DNA from: HGM04593 sp045578665
GTDB lineage: Bacteria > Bacteroidota > Bacteroidia > Bacteroidales > Bacteroidaceae
Assembly (NCBI GenBank): GCA_045578665.1
Contig: JAZNKR010000092.1
Span: forward strand, 1 to 48,251
Length of the DNA stretch: 48,251 nucleotides
Direction: 5' to 3'
Shown piece after piece: positions 9,123 through 17,428 of the stretch (within the stretch, counting starts at the first letter, position 1; the number at the start of each line of letters is the position of its first letter). The notes beneath the pieces were generated by a model that saw nothing but the letters and a program-made list of their open reading frames with translations, was not told the DNA's origin and ran no database searches. The translations under genes were made by a program, and so were the position numbers.

Positions 9123-9818
9123 ATGACAAATGTCAAAATGGAAAAAGAGGTAAGGATAGTAATTGCCACATTCAAAAATAGGATAACAGAAGAAGAAATT
9201 CCATATTTCCGCGGTTGCATGATAAAAGAATCATGCAACAATCCCTTATTTCACAATCACAAGGAGGAGAACTACAACTACACCTATCCACTCATACAAT
9301 ACAAGAGCTGCGGTAATAACACACTGATAGTTGGGATAGATAAGGGGGGTGAAGCAATAGAAAACCTGCTAAAAGACAAGGTAAGCATTCCATGCACACT
9401 TGGCAAACGCTGTACTGAATTGGAACTCATAGGAGTACGTTCCCAAAAAGTTGTAATCGGCGAACAGATACACCCTATTATCTATACCATACAAGGTTGG
9501 TTGCCACTAAATAGTGAGAATTACCGCATTTATCTGAAAACAGAAAGCCTTGTAGAACGGATACAAATGCTCGAAAGGATATTGACAGGCAATATACTTT
9601 CATTTGCAAAAGGTGTGGGAGTGTATTTCGATTCTCCTGTTCAGTGCGCCATACTACAGATAGAGGAGGAGAAACCATTCATATACAAAGATATTGCGCT
9701 GAAATCGTTTACTGTACAATTCAAGACCAACATGAAACTACCCGATTATATAGGTCTTGGGAAATCAATCAGCATAGGTAGAGGAACAATTAAAGCCTGC
9801 GAATATGGAAAAGGATAG
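9123..9818 (+). CDS. cas6: Cas6-family CRISPR RNA endoribonuclease
   Basis: The 231-aa protein should cut precursor CRISPR RNA within the repeat to give guides for the Cmr complex. It carries LFHNH (residues 42-46), with histidines that are candidates for the catalytic residue, followed by YTYPLIQYKS as in Bacteroidetes Cas6 proteins. The C-terminus has a glycine-rich RAMP loop, GLGKSISIGRG. It is the first gene of the operon and overlaps the next gene by 14 nt. A second ATG five codons downstream is an alternative start. The array it would process is not in this window, so its repeat must be found elsewhere in the genome. I am fairly sure of the family and less sure which histidine is catalytic. 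Confidence 0.82.
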   Translation: MTNVKMEKEVRIVIATFKNRITEEEIPYFRGCMIKESCNNPLFHNHKEENYNYTYPLIQYKSCGNNTLIVGIDKGGEAIENLLKDKVSIPCTLGKRCTELELIGVRSQKVVIGEQIHPIIYTIQGWLPLNSENYRIYLKTESLVERIQMLERILTGNILSFAKGVGVYFDSPVQCAILQIEEEKPFIYKDIALKSFTVQFKTNMKLPDYIGLGKSISIGRGTIKACEYGKG

Positions 9819-10572
9819 GAATAGATATTTTCTTCTTGGAGGGCACGACCTCGAAATGCTTGCAATCCGCGACCTTTTGAACAAGAAAGGTCTACCCTAC
9901 TCCGACCATCACCTCAGATGGGACAATGCCCAATTGAGCCAATATGCCGAAACCATAGAAAAACTTTCACCCGAGCAGACAATTTACGGCATAGAATTGC
10001 AAGAAGACATTCAGCCTCCTGTCAACTATCACAAAATAGACCATCACAACCAATACAGCCATCTACCATCCGCACTCGAACAGGTTGCACAAATATTGCA
10101 AATGCCCATAAGCCGCAAAATGCAGCTCATAGCAGCCAACGACAAAGCATATATACCAGGTCTTACAGCCATAGGCGCCACTCAAGAAGAGATTGAAGAA
10201 ATACGCAAAGCCGACCGCCATGCACAAGGAGTAACAGAAGCAGACGAACAACTTGCCGAAAAGGCAATATCTGAGAACATCAGACAGAAAGGGAAACTGA
10301 CAATAATAAAAGCCCTTTCTCCCCGATTCTCACCTATATGTGACCGTCTCTATCCATACAAGAAACTGCTCATATACACAGACAACGAATGGATATATTA
10401 TGGCATAGGGACAGATGGAATATTGAAATTGTTTCAGCAGGAACAGCGCGAGGGAAAACTATTCTACGGCGGTGGTCCGGACGGATACATAGGAATTAAA
10501 GAGAGAACCTGCACCATTGAAGAGATAGAAAAAATGATAACAATAATAATAGACCAGGAATATGGAAAATAA
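9805..10572 (+). CDS. DHH-family phosphodiesterase (NrN-like, predicted SAM-AMP hydrolase)
   Basis: The 255-aa protein has features of the DHH/DHHA1 phosphoesterase superfamily: GGHDLEM at residues 12-18, a DHH at 34-36, the signature IDHHN (DHH at 79-81), and a C-terminal YGGGPDG segment corresponding to the DHHA1 glycine motif. NrN-type enzymes sit beside corA in type III-B loci. In the characterised Bacteroides fragilis system the equivalent enzyme degrades the SAM-AMP messenger made by Cas10, so it serves as the off-switch. It overlaps cas6 by 14 nt and corA by 11 nt, indicating translational coupling. It is short compared with bacterial NrnA (about 310-340 aa). Function is inferred from family and context. 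Confidence 0.8.
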   Translation: MEKDRNRYFLLGGHDLEMLAIRDLLNKKGLPYSDHHLRWDNAQLSQYAETIEKLSPEQTIYGIELQEDIQPPVNYHKIDHHNQYSHLPSALEQVAQILQMPISRKMQLIAANDKAYIPGLTAIGATQEEIEEIRKADRHAQGVTEADEQLAEKAISENIRQKGKLTIIKALSPRFSPICDRLYPYKKLLIYTDNEWIYYGIGTDGILKLFQQEQREGKLFYGGGPDGYIGIKERTCTIEEIEKMITIIIDQEYGK

Positions 10573-12091
10573 CGCATACAGCTATCACATATTCTATTTC
10601 CCGTTCAAATGGGATATAGAAGGAGACAAAGGCAAAATCCTATCCGAGCAAATAGACCTGGACAGGATACCCATATCACCCTACAGCATGTGGGAAAGAG
10701 TGCAAATAGACGACGAAGCCATGCAGATATCCACCCCACTCGCAGAGCAAGAGGAACTATTTGGCGAAAGACAATACTACTTCAAGTTCGTACACCCAGC
10801 CCTATACGATATAAAAGGAGCAGAGAACCCGCTCATACACCACTATGAGCGCCGCGAACCGCAAGAGAGCAATGTGGAATACCGTATAGCACTTAAAGAG
10901 AAAAGCTATATACTGAAAGTAGATGCCATAAACATCAATCTCTACTCTACCGGAGTGGGCATCATGTCTTTCTATCTGAAGAATGACAGAGAGGAGCAAA
11001 AGGAGGAGACACACATAAGAGACATCAACCAGTACGGACGACGCATCATGCCTCCGCACTGCGGTGAATTCACACCGGAATACCGTTCACTGATAGCACA
11101 ATCTATAAGCATCACAGGACTCGAAGGCCCGGAAGAAAATTACATCGACACATTCGATTATGCAAAAGAGAGAGGCGGCATGGCACAACGCGGATTCAGC
11201 AACATCTGGCAACCCGCACATTTCATCAGCAACCTGATAAAAGACCTCTCGCCCAACCTTACTGTAACCCCGGTAATAGACGACCGCATGATAGTCAACT
11301 GCTGGTATGGTAACAACAAGATATCTGAACAGATTAAAAACATAGAAACAAGTGAATTTGACAAATCCGATTTCTGGTACAAATACATATTTGTGGACAG
11401 CGGCGATGCACACGACGACGTTACCTGTCAGAACAAGGAAATGAAAAATGAATTGATAAAGAACTCCACATACTACCGCTGGCAAGAACAAGGCACCATT
11501 TATGGCGTAACACGCTACTCCGTTACAGCAGTTACAGATGAATCATGGTTTGCAAGCAACGTACTCGCAATGCACATGCGCACCATATATTCCCGAATGT
11601 TGGAACTTGTAATAATACAGCGGGCATCCATACTGCGTTTCTCCGATGAAGTAACCAAAGTGAGTGCCCTCAAAGGAAGAAATTCCAAAGAAATAGCCAT
11701 GTACGCTGGCTCGCTCTACAAAGAATATATCCGTTTCGTCAATCAGATATTTTTCCGCAACATTACTGCACAAGACCAGGGCATAGAACTGTACGAAATG
11801 ATGATGAGGCAATTCAATTCCGAAGTACAGATAAAAGAACTGGACGAAGAGATAAGCGAACTACACCAATACATAATGCTGAATATAGAACAACGCCGCA
11901 GCGAAAACGGTGATTTTCTCAACCTATTGGCAGCAATATTTCTGCCCGCAACCCTGCTCACAGGCATCTTCGGCATGAACCCTATTTTCAGAGAAGAAAG
12001 CCTGAATATCTACGATTGGGCAACACAATTATCAATCATAGCAATAGCAACAATAATATCAATAATACTTCTCAGACACAAAAGAAAATAA
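10562..12091 (+). CDS. CorA-like membrane effector of type III CRISPR
   Basis: The 509-aa protein has a long soluble N-terminal region, a helical stalk (about residues 360-450) and two C-terminal membrane helices (about 452-470 and 486-503), with the CorA signature GMN at 471-473. Ordinary CorA magnesium channels are about 320-370 aa and have a different N-terminal domain. The extra N-terminal portion, rich in Tyr and Glu, is a likely site for ligand binding. In the B. fragilis type III-B system the CorA protein is the antiviral effector, activated by the SAM-AMP second messenger and thought to disrupt the membrane. Position between nrn-like and cmr genes supports that role here. It overlaps the upstream gene by 11 nt; the next start follows after 2 nt. 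Confidence 0.87.
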   Translation: MENNAYSYHIFYFPFKWDIEGDKGKILSEQIDLDRIPISPYSMWERVQIDDEAMQISTPLAEQEELFGERQYYFKFVHPALYDIKGAENPLIHHYERREPQESNVEYRIALKEKSYILKVDAININLYSTGVGIMSFYLKNDREEQKEETHIRDINQYGRRIMPPHCGEFTPEYRSLIAQSISITGLEGPEENYIDTFDYAKERGGMAQRGFSNIWQPAHFISNLIKDLSPNLTVTPVIDDRMIVNCWYGNNKISEQIKNIETSEFDKSDFWYKYIFVDSGDAHDDVTCQNKEMKNELIKNSTYYRWQEQGTIYGVTRYSVTAVTDESWFASNVLAMHMRTIYSRMLELVIIQRASILRFSDEVTKVSALKGRNSKEIAMYAGSLYKEYIRFVNQIFFRNITAQDQGIELYEMMMRQFNSEVQIKELDEEISELHQYIMLNIEQRRSENGDFLNLLAAIFLPATLLTGIFGMNPIFREESLNIYDWATQLSIIAIATIISIILLRHKRK

Positions 12092-12093
12092 TT

Positions 12094-12570
12094 ATGGAAA
12101 CTACAACAATCAATATTTTAATTATATGCTGCGCTGCGGCAGTGATAACATTTATAATATCCATTGCACGCTGGATACAGAGAGTACAAATTAAGAACAT
12201 AGAAAAATCTATCATATTTGACGAGCGCGACAGAAAAGAGAAATGGGAAAAAAAAGTGCTTCTCGCGAGAGACACACAGATAAACAGCCTGAAAGAAGAA
12301 AATGAAAATCTGAAAAAAGAGATCAAAAATCTAAAAAACAGTGACGATACAATAAAACAGCAGGCTGAAAAGATTGATTCGTTGAATAAAAAGATAGAAG
12401 CCTTGCTAAATAACACAGCAATAGAATATCTGCTGATGAACAAACTCGGTAGCACCACCAAAGAAGAACTCGACAAAGAGAAAAAACGCATACAGGAGCA
12501 TCTCGACACAATAGAAAAGTACATAAACAACAAACAAAAATACTATGAAAACACTGACAATAACGCTTAA
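12094..12570 (+). CDS. Small membrane-anchored coiled-coil protein of the CRISPR operon, unknown function
   Basis: I do not recognise this 158-aa protein. It has one N-terminal membrane helix (about residues 7-26, with paired Cys and many Ile), followed by a Lys/Glu-rich region with heptad character (about 35-105 and 122-150) predicted to be coiled coil. The start at 12094 is preferred over an in-frame codon at 12016 because the latter lies inside corA, whereas 12094 follows the corA stop by 2 nt. Its end overlaps cmr1 by 26 nt, so it is firmly part of the operon. Topology suggests a short N-terminal anchor with a cytoplasmic coiled coil. It could assist or cap CorA or tether the Cmr complex to the membrane; both ideas are guesses from position and shape. 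Confidence 0.8.
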   Translation: METTTINILIICCAAAVITFIISIARWIQRVQIKNIEKSIIFDERDRKEKWEKKVLLARDTQINSLKEENENLKKEIKNLKNSDDTIKQQAEKIDSLNKKIEALLNNTAIEYLLMNKLGSTTKEELDKEKKRIQEHLDTIEKYINNKQKYYENTDNNA

Positions 12571-13651
12571 GCAACACACCCCGCTGATACACTTTCAGCA
12601 CAGTGAACCAGGAGCAAAGCTAAGAGCCACGGAAGTCAAACCTAAATTGGATAGATACATATTGACCAAATTAGGAGGCGGAAACTACGAAACAGGAATA
12701 AATAAGGCCAAAGAACAAGGGCTGCTTACAGGTAAAGGCGAACACCCGGCACTAGATTATAAACTAAGAATTTCTGCAAGCGGAAAAGATAAAATTCCGA
12801 CAATCAAGTTAGAGGTCAAGCATAGAGCAGATGGAAAATACGAAACTGAGAAATTTCCACTACTGCTATCCAATATGGGAGGAAGAGATTCAGAAGATGA
12901 ACTGGTGAATTTTTCAATGTACAAATTCATAACATTGAAAATAATAACAACCAAAAAAAATGTATATAAGGAACTATTTGATTATATACCCCTATTTATT
13001 GCAAACACCAATTTCGGACAACGTTCTAATAAAGGTTTCGGCAGTTTCACTCCATATAAATGTAAATATAAGGAAGATGATGATGATGTTGAAGAATCAT
13101 TGAAAACACCATATAACTGCCCATACATGGAATTCCAAATAGGTAACCCAAGAGATGGATATCAAAATTTAGGTAGTCAAATAAAACTGTTTACAGTAAT
13201 TGAAAAATTCTGGAGCGACCTGAGATACAAAATAAAAAAGGACTTCGACACCGACAAAAGCTCTATAGAAACACCGCAATCATATATTAGAGCAATGAAA
13301 GAATTATCACCCGAGAAGAATTCAAACCCCAATGACGAAGTCACCAGAATGCCTGCTCCCATAATTTTCAAACCTGTATGGGACGACAATGGAAATAAAG
13401 TACGTGTATACATAATGCCCGACTTCGCACTCATTAAAAAACTGGAAGAGAAATATTCAACAAACAACAGATTAACCTCGCGTTATACAATAAATCCATC
13501 AGGAATTTTAATATTCAAATATATAAAGGATTTTATAGCAAGTATAATAGACGAACAATACCAGAATTGGAGTGTAAAAGTCGGAAGGGATGCAAACACC
13601 AGAAAAAATGTAAATATAAAAGTCAGATTCAATAATATTTTAGTCCCATGA
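12545..13651 (+). CDS. cmr1: Type III-B RAMP protein Cmr1
   Basis: The 368-aa protein is a RAMP-fold subunit of the Cmr effector, expected at the end of the complex where the 3' side of the guide lies. The N-terminus, with TPLIHFQHSEPGAKLRATEV and a following KPKLDR, is typical of Bacteroidetes Cmr1. A second RAMP half contains the glycine-rich FGQRSNKGFGSF at about residue 160. Base composition in the middle is more AT-rich than in cas10 next to it. It overlaps the coiled-coil gene by 26 nt and cas10 by 4 nt (ATGA), so translation is probably coupled. Confidence 0.85.
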   Translation: MKTLTITLKQHTPLIHFQHSEPGAKLRATEVKPKLDRYILTKLGGGNYETGINKAKEQGLLTGKGEHPALDYKLRISASGKDKIPTIKLEVKHRADGKYETEKFPLLLSNMGGRDSEDELVNFSMYKFITLKIITTKKNVYKELFDYIPLFIANTNFGQRSNKGFGSFTPYKCKYKEDDDDVEESLKTPYNCPYMEFQIGNPRDGYQNLGSQIKLFTVIEKFWSDLRYKIKKDFDTDKSSIETPQSYIRAMKELSPEKNSNPNDEVTRMPAPIIFKPVWDDNGNKVRVYIMPDFALIKKLEEKYSTNNRLTSRYTINPSGILIFKYIKDFIASIIDEQYQNWSVKVGRDANTRKNVNIKVRFNNILVP

Positions 13652-15168
13652 AATACACAGCCATAAACATAGGTCCCATCATCCCCACAATATCAATGGG
13701 GCGCCGACCGAGGGAAATATGGGCAGCAAGCTACATATTCTCTTTTCTGATGCAATGCATCATTACTGAAATTAAAAAGATAAAAGGAGTTGAAATAATC
13801 TCTCCCGCTACACTTGACAGCAAAGAAAAAACAGGTGTAGGTCTCTACCCCGACCGCGTATTTGTGCAAGGCGAATTCAATGTGCAGGAGACCATCAACA
13901 CTGCCCTTAATAAGTTTGAAGAACTTACAGGTGTCAGCAAAGAGTATGTAAACGTAATGCACGTAACGATAGATAGTGAAGAATCACCTATCAAACGATT
14001 GAACCAACTGCTCGACACCACAGAACTTTGCAATCGCCCCATCGACGAAGAAAGCCGAAACAGTGTGATTGATATATTAACAAAAGGCTACGAATCACCA
14101 CTGCATGTGCATGCATTTAACAAATTGGAATATCATATACCATTCCTTGCAGAGATAGCAACCACCCGTCTTTCAGGAGAGGAAAAATGGACGGAATTAT
14201 GCAAAATATTCAGTAAAATCAAGACAAATAAAGAAGCGACACAAAAAGAGGACGAATTCTATCAGAGTATTAAAGAGCAGTTCAAGAATGGAATCTACGG
14301 TAAAGATGAAAAATACTTCTCATATTACAAGTACATCTGCATAGTGCAGGCAGACGGCGACAATATGGGTAAAATTGTCTCCTCCATCAATGCAGATGAT
14401 GTAAAGGATATCTCCCAATCGCTCTTGAATTATGGAAAAGCTGTTTGCAAAATAATCAAGGAATATGGCGGTCTGCCCATTTACGCCGGAGGCGACGACC
14501 TGCTGTTCATTGCGCCCGTAAGAGCAAAAGATGCTACAATATTCGACCTGATAGACAGCATTGACGAACTATACAAGAATACGGTAGATGCCAAAATTAA
14601 GGATAGCCTCAGGCCCAATGGTATTCACACCTATCTATCCTACGGTCTCTCCATCACCTACTACAAATACCCGCTCTACGAAGCATTCAAGGACGCTATT
14701 AGACTATTATTCGAAAAAGCAAAAAATGTAGAGGGCAAGAATGCAATATCGTGGCAACTGCGCAAGCACAGCGGAACAGGCTTTGTGGGAGGATTCACCA
14801 AAGAAATGCCCGCAACAGACGGTAAGGAAACACTCTACTCGCTGTTCAAGAAAGTATCGCAGCAGTCAGTCGACGAAAAACTTATATCAGCCATAGCCCA
14901 TAAGCTGAAAACTAACGAGGGGCTGCTTGATATACTGTTCGAGAGCTACAAGGACAACGAACCTAAGCTGAAAGAGCGCATCGCAAACTTCTACAAAAAA
15001 TTCATGGAGGACACAGATGACAGTGCTTATACCACACTTACCAAAGAGCTTCTCTGTACACTTATGATAAATAACAAAACGAGCGAAATAACAACAATAT
15101 TGGAAAACCTGTACGGAATGCTCCGCACAGCAAAATTCATTAAAGGGGAGGGCGATAAAGATGAGTAA
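13648..15168 (+). CDS. cas10: Cas10/Cmr2, large subunit with palm polymerase but no HD domain
   Basis: The 506-aa protein is short for Cas10. There is no N-terminal HD nuclease domain; the protein starts directly with the region containing MGRRPREIWAASYIFSF. The first palm motif is VQADGDNMG (D236, D238) and the second the intact GGDD at residues 281-284 (IYAGGDDLLFIAPV). A C-terminal helical domain follows. The intact palm predicts nucleotide second-messenger synthesis on target RNA recognition, and absence of HD predicts no DNA cleavage by this subunit. Together with corA and the DHH gene the expected product is SAM-AMP rather than cyclic oligoadenylate, but that is inferred from context. 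It overlaps cmr3 by 8 nt. Confidence 0.92.
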   Translation: MKYTAINIGPIIPTISMGRRPREIWAASYIFSFLMQCIITEIKKIKGVEIISPATLDSKEKTGVGLYPDRVFVQGEFNVQETINTALNKFEELTGVSKEYVNVMHVTIDSEESPIKRLNQLLDTTELCNRPIDEESRNSVIDILTKGYESPLHVHAFNKLEYHIPFLAEIATTRLSGEEKWTELCKIFSKIKTNKEATQKEDEFYQSIKEQFKNGIYGKDEKYFSYYKYICIVQADGDNMGKIVSSINADDVKDISQSLLNYGKAVCKIIKEYGGLPIYAGGDDLLFIAPVRAKDATIFDLIDSIDELYKNTVDAKIKDSLRPNGIHTYLSYGLSITYYKYPLYEAFKDAIRLLFEKAKNVEGKNAISWQLRKHSGTGFVGGFTKEMPATDGKETLYSLFKKVSQQSVDEKLISAIAHKLKTNEGLLDILFESYKDNEPKLKERIANFYKKFMEDTDDSAYTTLTKELLCTLMINNKTSEITTILENLYGMLRTAKFIKGEGDKDE

Positions 15169-16288
15169 ATACTTAGTAACACTTACACCTACCGGAAAAT
15201 TTTTCTTCGGAGGAGATATGCGTTTCAGCATCAACGGGAACAAGGAAGAATTCTCGAGCTACATAATAGAATCGTCCAAAATGCCACAACAGACATCATT
15301 GTTGGGAATGATGCGTTTCTTGTTGCTGTCGAACAGCGAATATTTCAACACAGAGACTAATAGCATAAAAGATAGCGCAAAGAAAGAAGTGGCATCACTT
15401 ATAGGCGAAAACAGCTTCACTGTTACAGATGGTACAACATACGGACAATTTGGCAAAATAGCATCAGTCGGACCCTGTTTCATACTTGAGAAGGAGTCAA
15501 GTACAAGATACTTCAGAGCCCCCGCAGACTACAATTTTACAACCGTTGAATGGATACAAGAGAATATAACAGAAGTTTGCATCAACGGTAAGAAAGTACG
15601 TCTTCCGAAATTAAAATTGAAAATCAAAAACGAAAACGATAAAGAAGAAGAGGTGCTTTTTACCGGCAAAAATTATTTAACACCATACTTCACTGCTCCA
15701 TTCTCCAATAATAGCAAAGCGATAGAAGAGAAGGACCTCTTCATAGCCGACAAACGCATAGGTATAGACAAAGACTACGAAGGCAAGAGCAAGACAAATG
15801 CACTGTACAAACAGGTATCCTACCGAATGGAAACCGGATACTGTTTCGCATTCGAAGCCGAAGTTGACGACAACATTACAATATTCAACAAACAACTCGT
15901 CTCGTTAGGTGCCGACTCATCGACATTCATATTCGAAGCAAAAAAAATAGAAGAGATAGAAGCCACAGAAACGAATAACCAACAGGGAACGACAGTAGTA
16001 TTGCTTTCAGATGCCTATATTCCCGCAATACCGGATGATGCAGCATACAGTTTCTCCATAAACAAGATGCGCACATTCCGTTTCCTAAAGACAAGCAACT
16101 CAACCGACGCATCGTATTATCGCATCAACGGCAAAACTACAGCCACCACCTCTGAGAGATACGAGCTCTACGAAGCCGGCTCCACCTTCTACTTCGACAA
16201 TACAGAGAAAAGAGATGCCTTCTGCAAAATTCTTGAAGAGAGAAAGGACTTCAACCAAATAGGATACAACAAATACTACATTAAATAA
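15161..16288 (+). CDS. cmr3: Type III-B RAMP protein Cmr3
   Basis: The 375-aa protein begins MSKYLVTLTPTGKFFFGGD and has the PQQTSLLGMMRFLLL segment characteristic of Cmr3/Csm4-type RAMPs, which bind the 5' tag of the guide and contact Cas10. A DGTTYGQFGKI segment follows at about residues 85-95. Position immediately after cas10 is the usual one. It overlaps cas10 by 8 nt; 22 nt separate it from cmr4, the widest gap within the operon. Confidence 0.85.
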   Translation: MSKYLVTLTPTGKFFFGGDMRFSINGNKEEFSSYIIESSKMPQQTSLLGMMRFLLLSNSEYFNTETNSIKDSAKKEVASLIGENSFTVTDGTTYGQFGKIASVGPCFILEKESSTRYFRAPADYNFTTVEWIQENITEVCINGKKVRLPKLKLKIKNENDKEEEVLFTGKNYLTPYFTAPFSNNSKAIEEKDLFIADKRIGIDKDYEGKSKTNALYKQVSYRMETGYCFAFEAEVDDNITIFNKQLVSLGADSSTFIFEAKKIEEIEATETNNQQGTTVVLLSDAYIPAIPDDAAYSFSINKMRTFRFLKTSNSTDASYYRINGKTTATTSERYELYEAGSTFYFDNTEKRDAFCKILEERKDFNQIGYNKYYIK

Positions 16289-16310
16289 CTTCTAAAAAGA
16301 CATTAAAGAT

Positions 16311-16994
16311 ATGAAACATACATCAGTGTGGTTAATAATACCTCAAACAAATCTCCATGTAGGCAACGAAAGCACAGTAAACTTCAGCGTGATAGACAAG
16401 GCAATACAACGAGATGCAGCAACAGGACTGCCCTGCATCAATTCCAGCTCGCTAAAAGGAGCTATCAAAGAATACTTTGAATATGAAAATGACCAAAATA
16501 TCAAGAAGATATTCGGTTCGACTAAAGCCGCTACAGGCGACTCGCAAAAAGGCAGCGCAATATTCTTCGATGCAACACTGATTGCCATACCCGAGCAAAC
16601 GACCGGATGCGGTACACCCTATAAGCTCGCATACGACAAAGGAACAGTGAACGCATTTGTAGCAAAAGCCGAACTATTAGGAATAAAAATTACAGCCGAA
16701 GCTATAATTGGAAATATACAACACAACGAAGAAGTCAATAACGAAGAAGTCAATAACGATAAATTCAAAGAATTATGCAGCGACGACAACCTGCCCATAA
16801 TAGCCCGCAACTGCCTTGAGAATGGCGAAAGCGTCAATCTGTGGTACGAACAGGTGCTCCCCTCGCATTCGATTCTTGCAACCATATTCCAGACAAACGC
16901 TGAAAATGACCTCGACTGCCTCAACGGCAAAATAGTGCAGATAGGTGCAAATGCCACCATTGGTTACGGATACTGCAAATTCATTAAACTATAA
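16311..16994 (+). CDS. cmr4: Type III-B backbone RAMP Cmr4 with conserved cleavage aspartate
   Basis: The 227-aa protein is the Cmr4 (Cas7-type) subunit that forms the backbone along the guide RNA and cuts the target RNA at 6-nt steps. The N-terminus contains NLHVGNEST, the loop VIDKAIQRD with D29 in the position of the known cleavage aspartate, and LPCINSSSLKGAIKEYF, the usual glycine/serine RAMP motif. The C-terminus has IGANATIGYGYCKF. It is somewhat shorter than many Cmr4 proteins (about 250-300 aa). A 15-nt direct duplication at 16725-16759 gives the NEEVNNEEVNN stretch, probably in a surface loop. Target RNA cleavage is therefore predicted to be intact. Confidence 0.87.
   Translation: MKHTSVWLIIPQTNLHVGNESTVNFSVIDKAIQRDAATGLPCINSSSLKGAIKEYFEYENDQNIKKIFGSTKAATGDSQKGSAIFFDATLIAIPEQTTGCGTPYKLAYDKGTVNAFVAKAELLGIKITAEAIIGNIQHNEEVNNEEVNNDKFKELCSDDNLPIIARNCLENGESVNLWYEQVLPSHSILATIFQTNAENDLDCLNGKIVQIGANATIGYGYCKFIKL
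16725..16759 (+). repeat. 15-bp tandem duplication within cmr4
   Basis: The unit AACGAAGAAGTCAAT occurs at 16725-16739 and again at 16740-16754, followed by a partial third copy (AACGA). The unit keeps the frame and encodes alternating NEEVN. It looks like a slippage-type length polymorphism. Confidence 0.85.
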
Positions 16995-17006
16995 GGAGGA
17001 GCAGCC

Positions 17007-17426
17007 ATGAACAAAGTTCTCAATAAACGACTGATGACAATAGCCGAAGATATATTGCAAAGCAACGATTGCCCTTTATACAAATGTCCCGGCACTATCT
17101 ACGAAAGCTACAACGGCCAAGCTTCGGCTCTTGGTGTATCCACGCTGATGATAGGACTGAAAGCAACTTTGGCAATCTACTACTCCGATGCACCCAATAA
17201 AAGTCCCAAAGTAATAGATCATAAATATTATTACGATAAAGCATATCGCAAACTTCTGTTGGATGTAATTGTCAAGATGTTGAATAAGAAAAACACCACC
17301 CTTTACAGCACATACGATTTTGTACATACTGTAATGCTGGCTTCCGATGAGAATCAATGGAAAACAGACCTCATCGACTGTTCGGTAGCCTTGAAACATG
17401 TGATACGTACCTATAAATTGGAATAA
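17007..17426 (+). CDS. cmr5: Type III-B small subunit Cmr5
   Basis: The 139-aa, mostly alpha-helical protein lies between cmr4 and cmr6, the place of the Cmr5 small subunit that lines the target-RNA channel. It contains YESYNGQASALGVSTLMIGLK, which fits the family, but small subunits are poorly conserved, so the call depends largely on position and size. An AAGGAGGAG segment lies about 8 nt before the ATG, an unusually strong ribosome-binding site for this organism, which may raise its yield since several copies are needed per complex. Confidence 0.8.
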   Translation: MNKVLNKRLMTIAEDILQSNDCPLYKCPGTIYESYNGQASALGVSTLMIGLKATLAIYYSDAPNKSPKVIDHKYYYDKAYRKLLLDVIVKMLNKKNTTLYSTYDFVHTVMLASDENQWKTDLIDCSVALKHVIRTYKLE

Positions 17427-17428
17427 TT

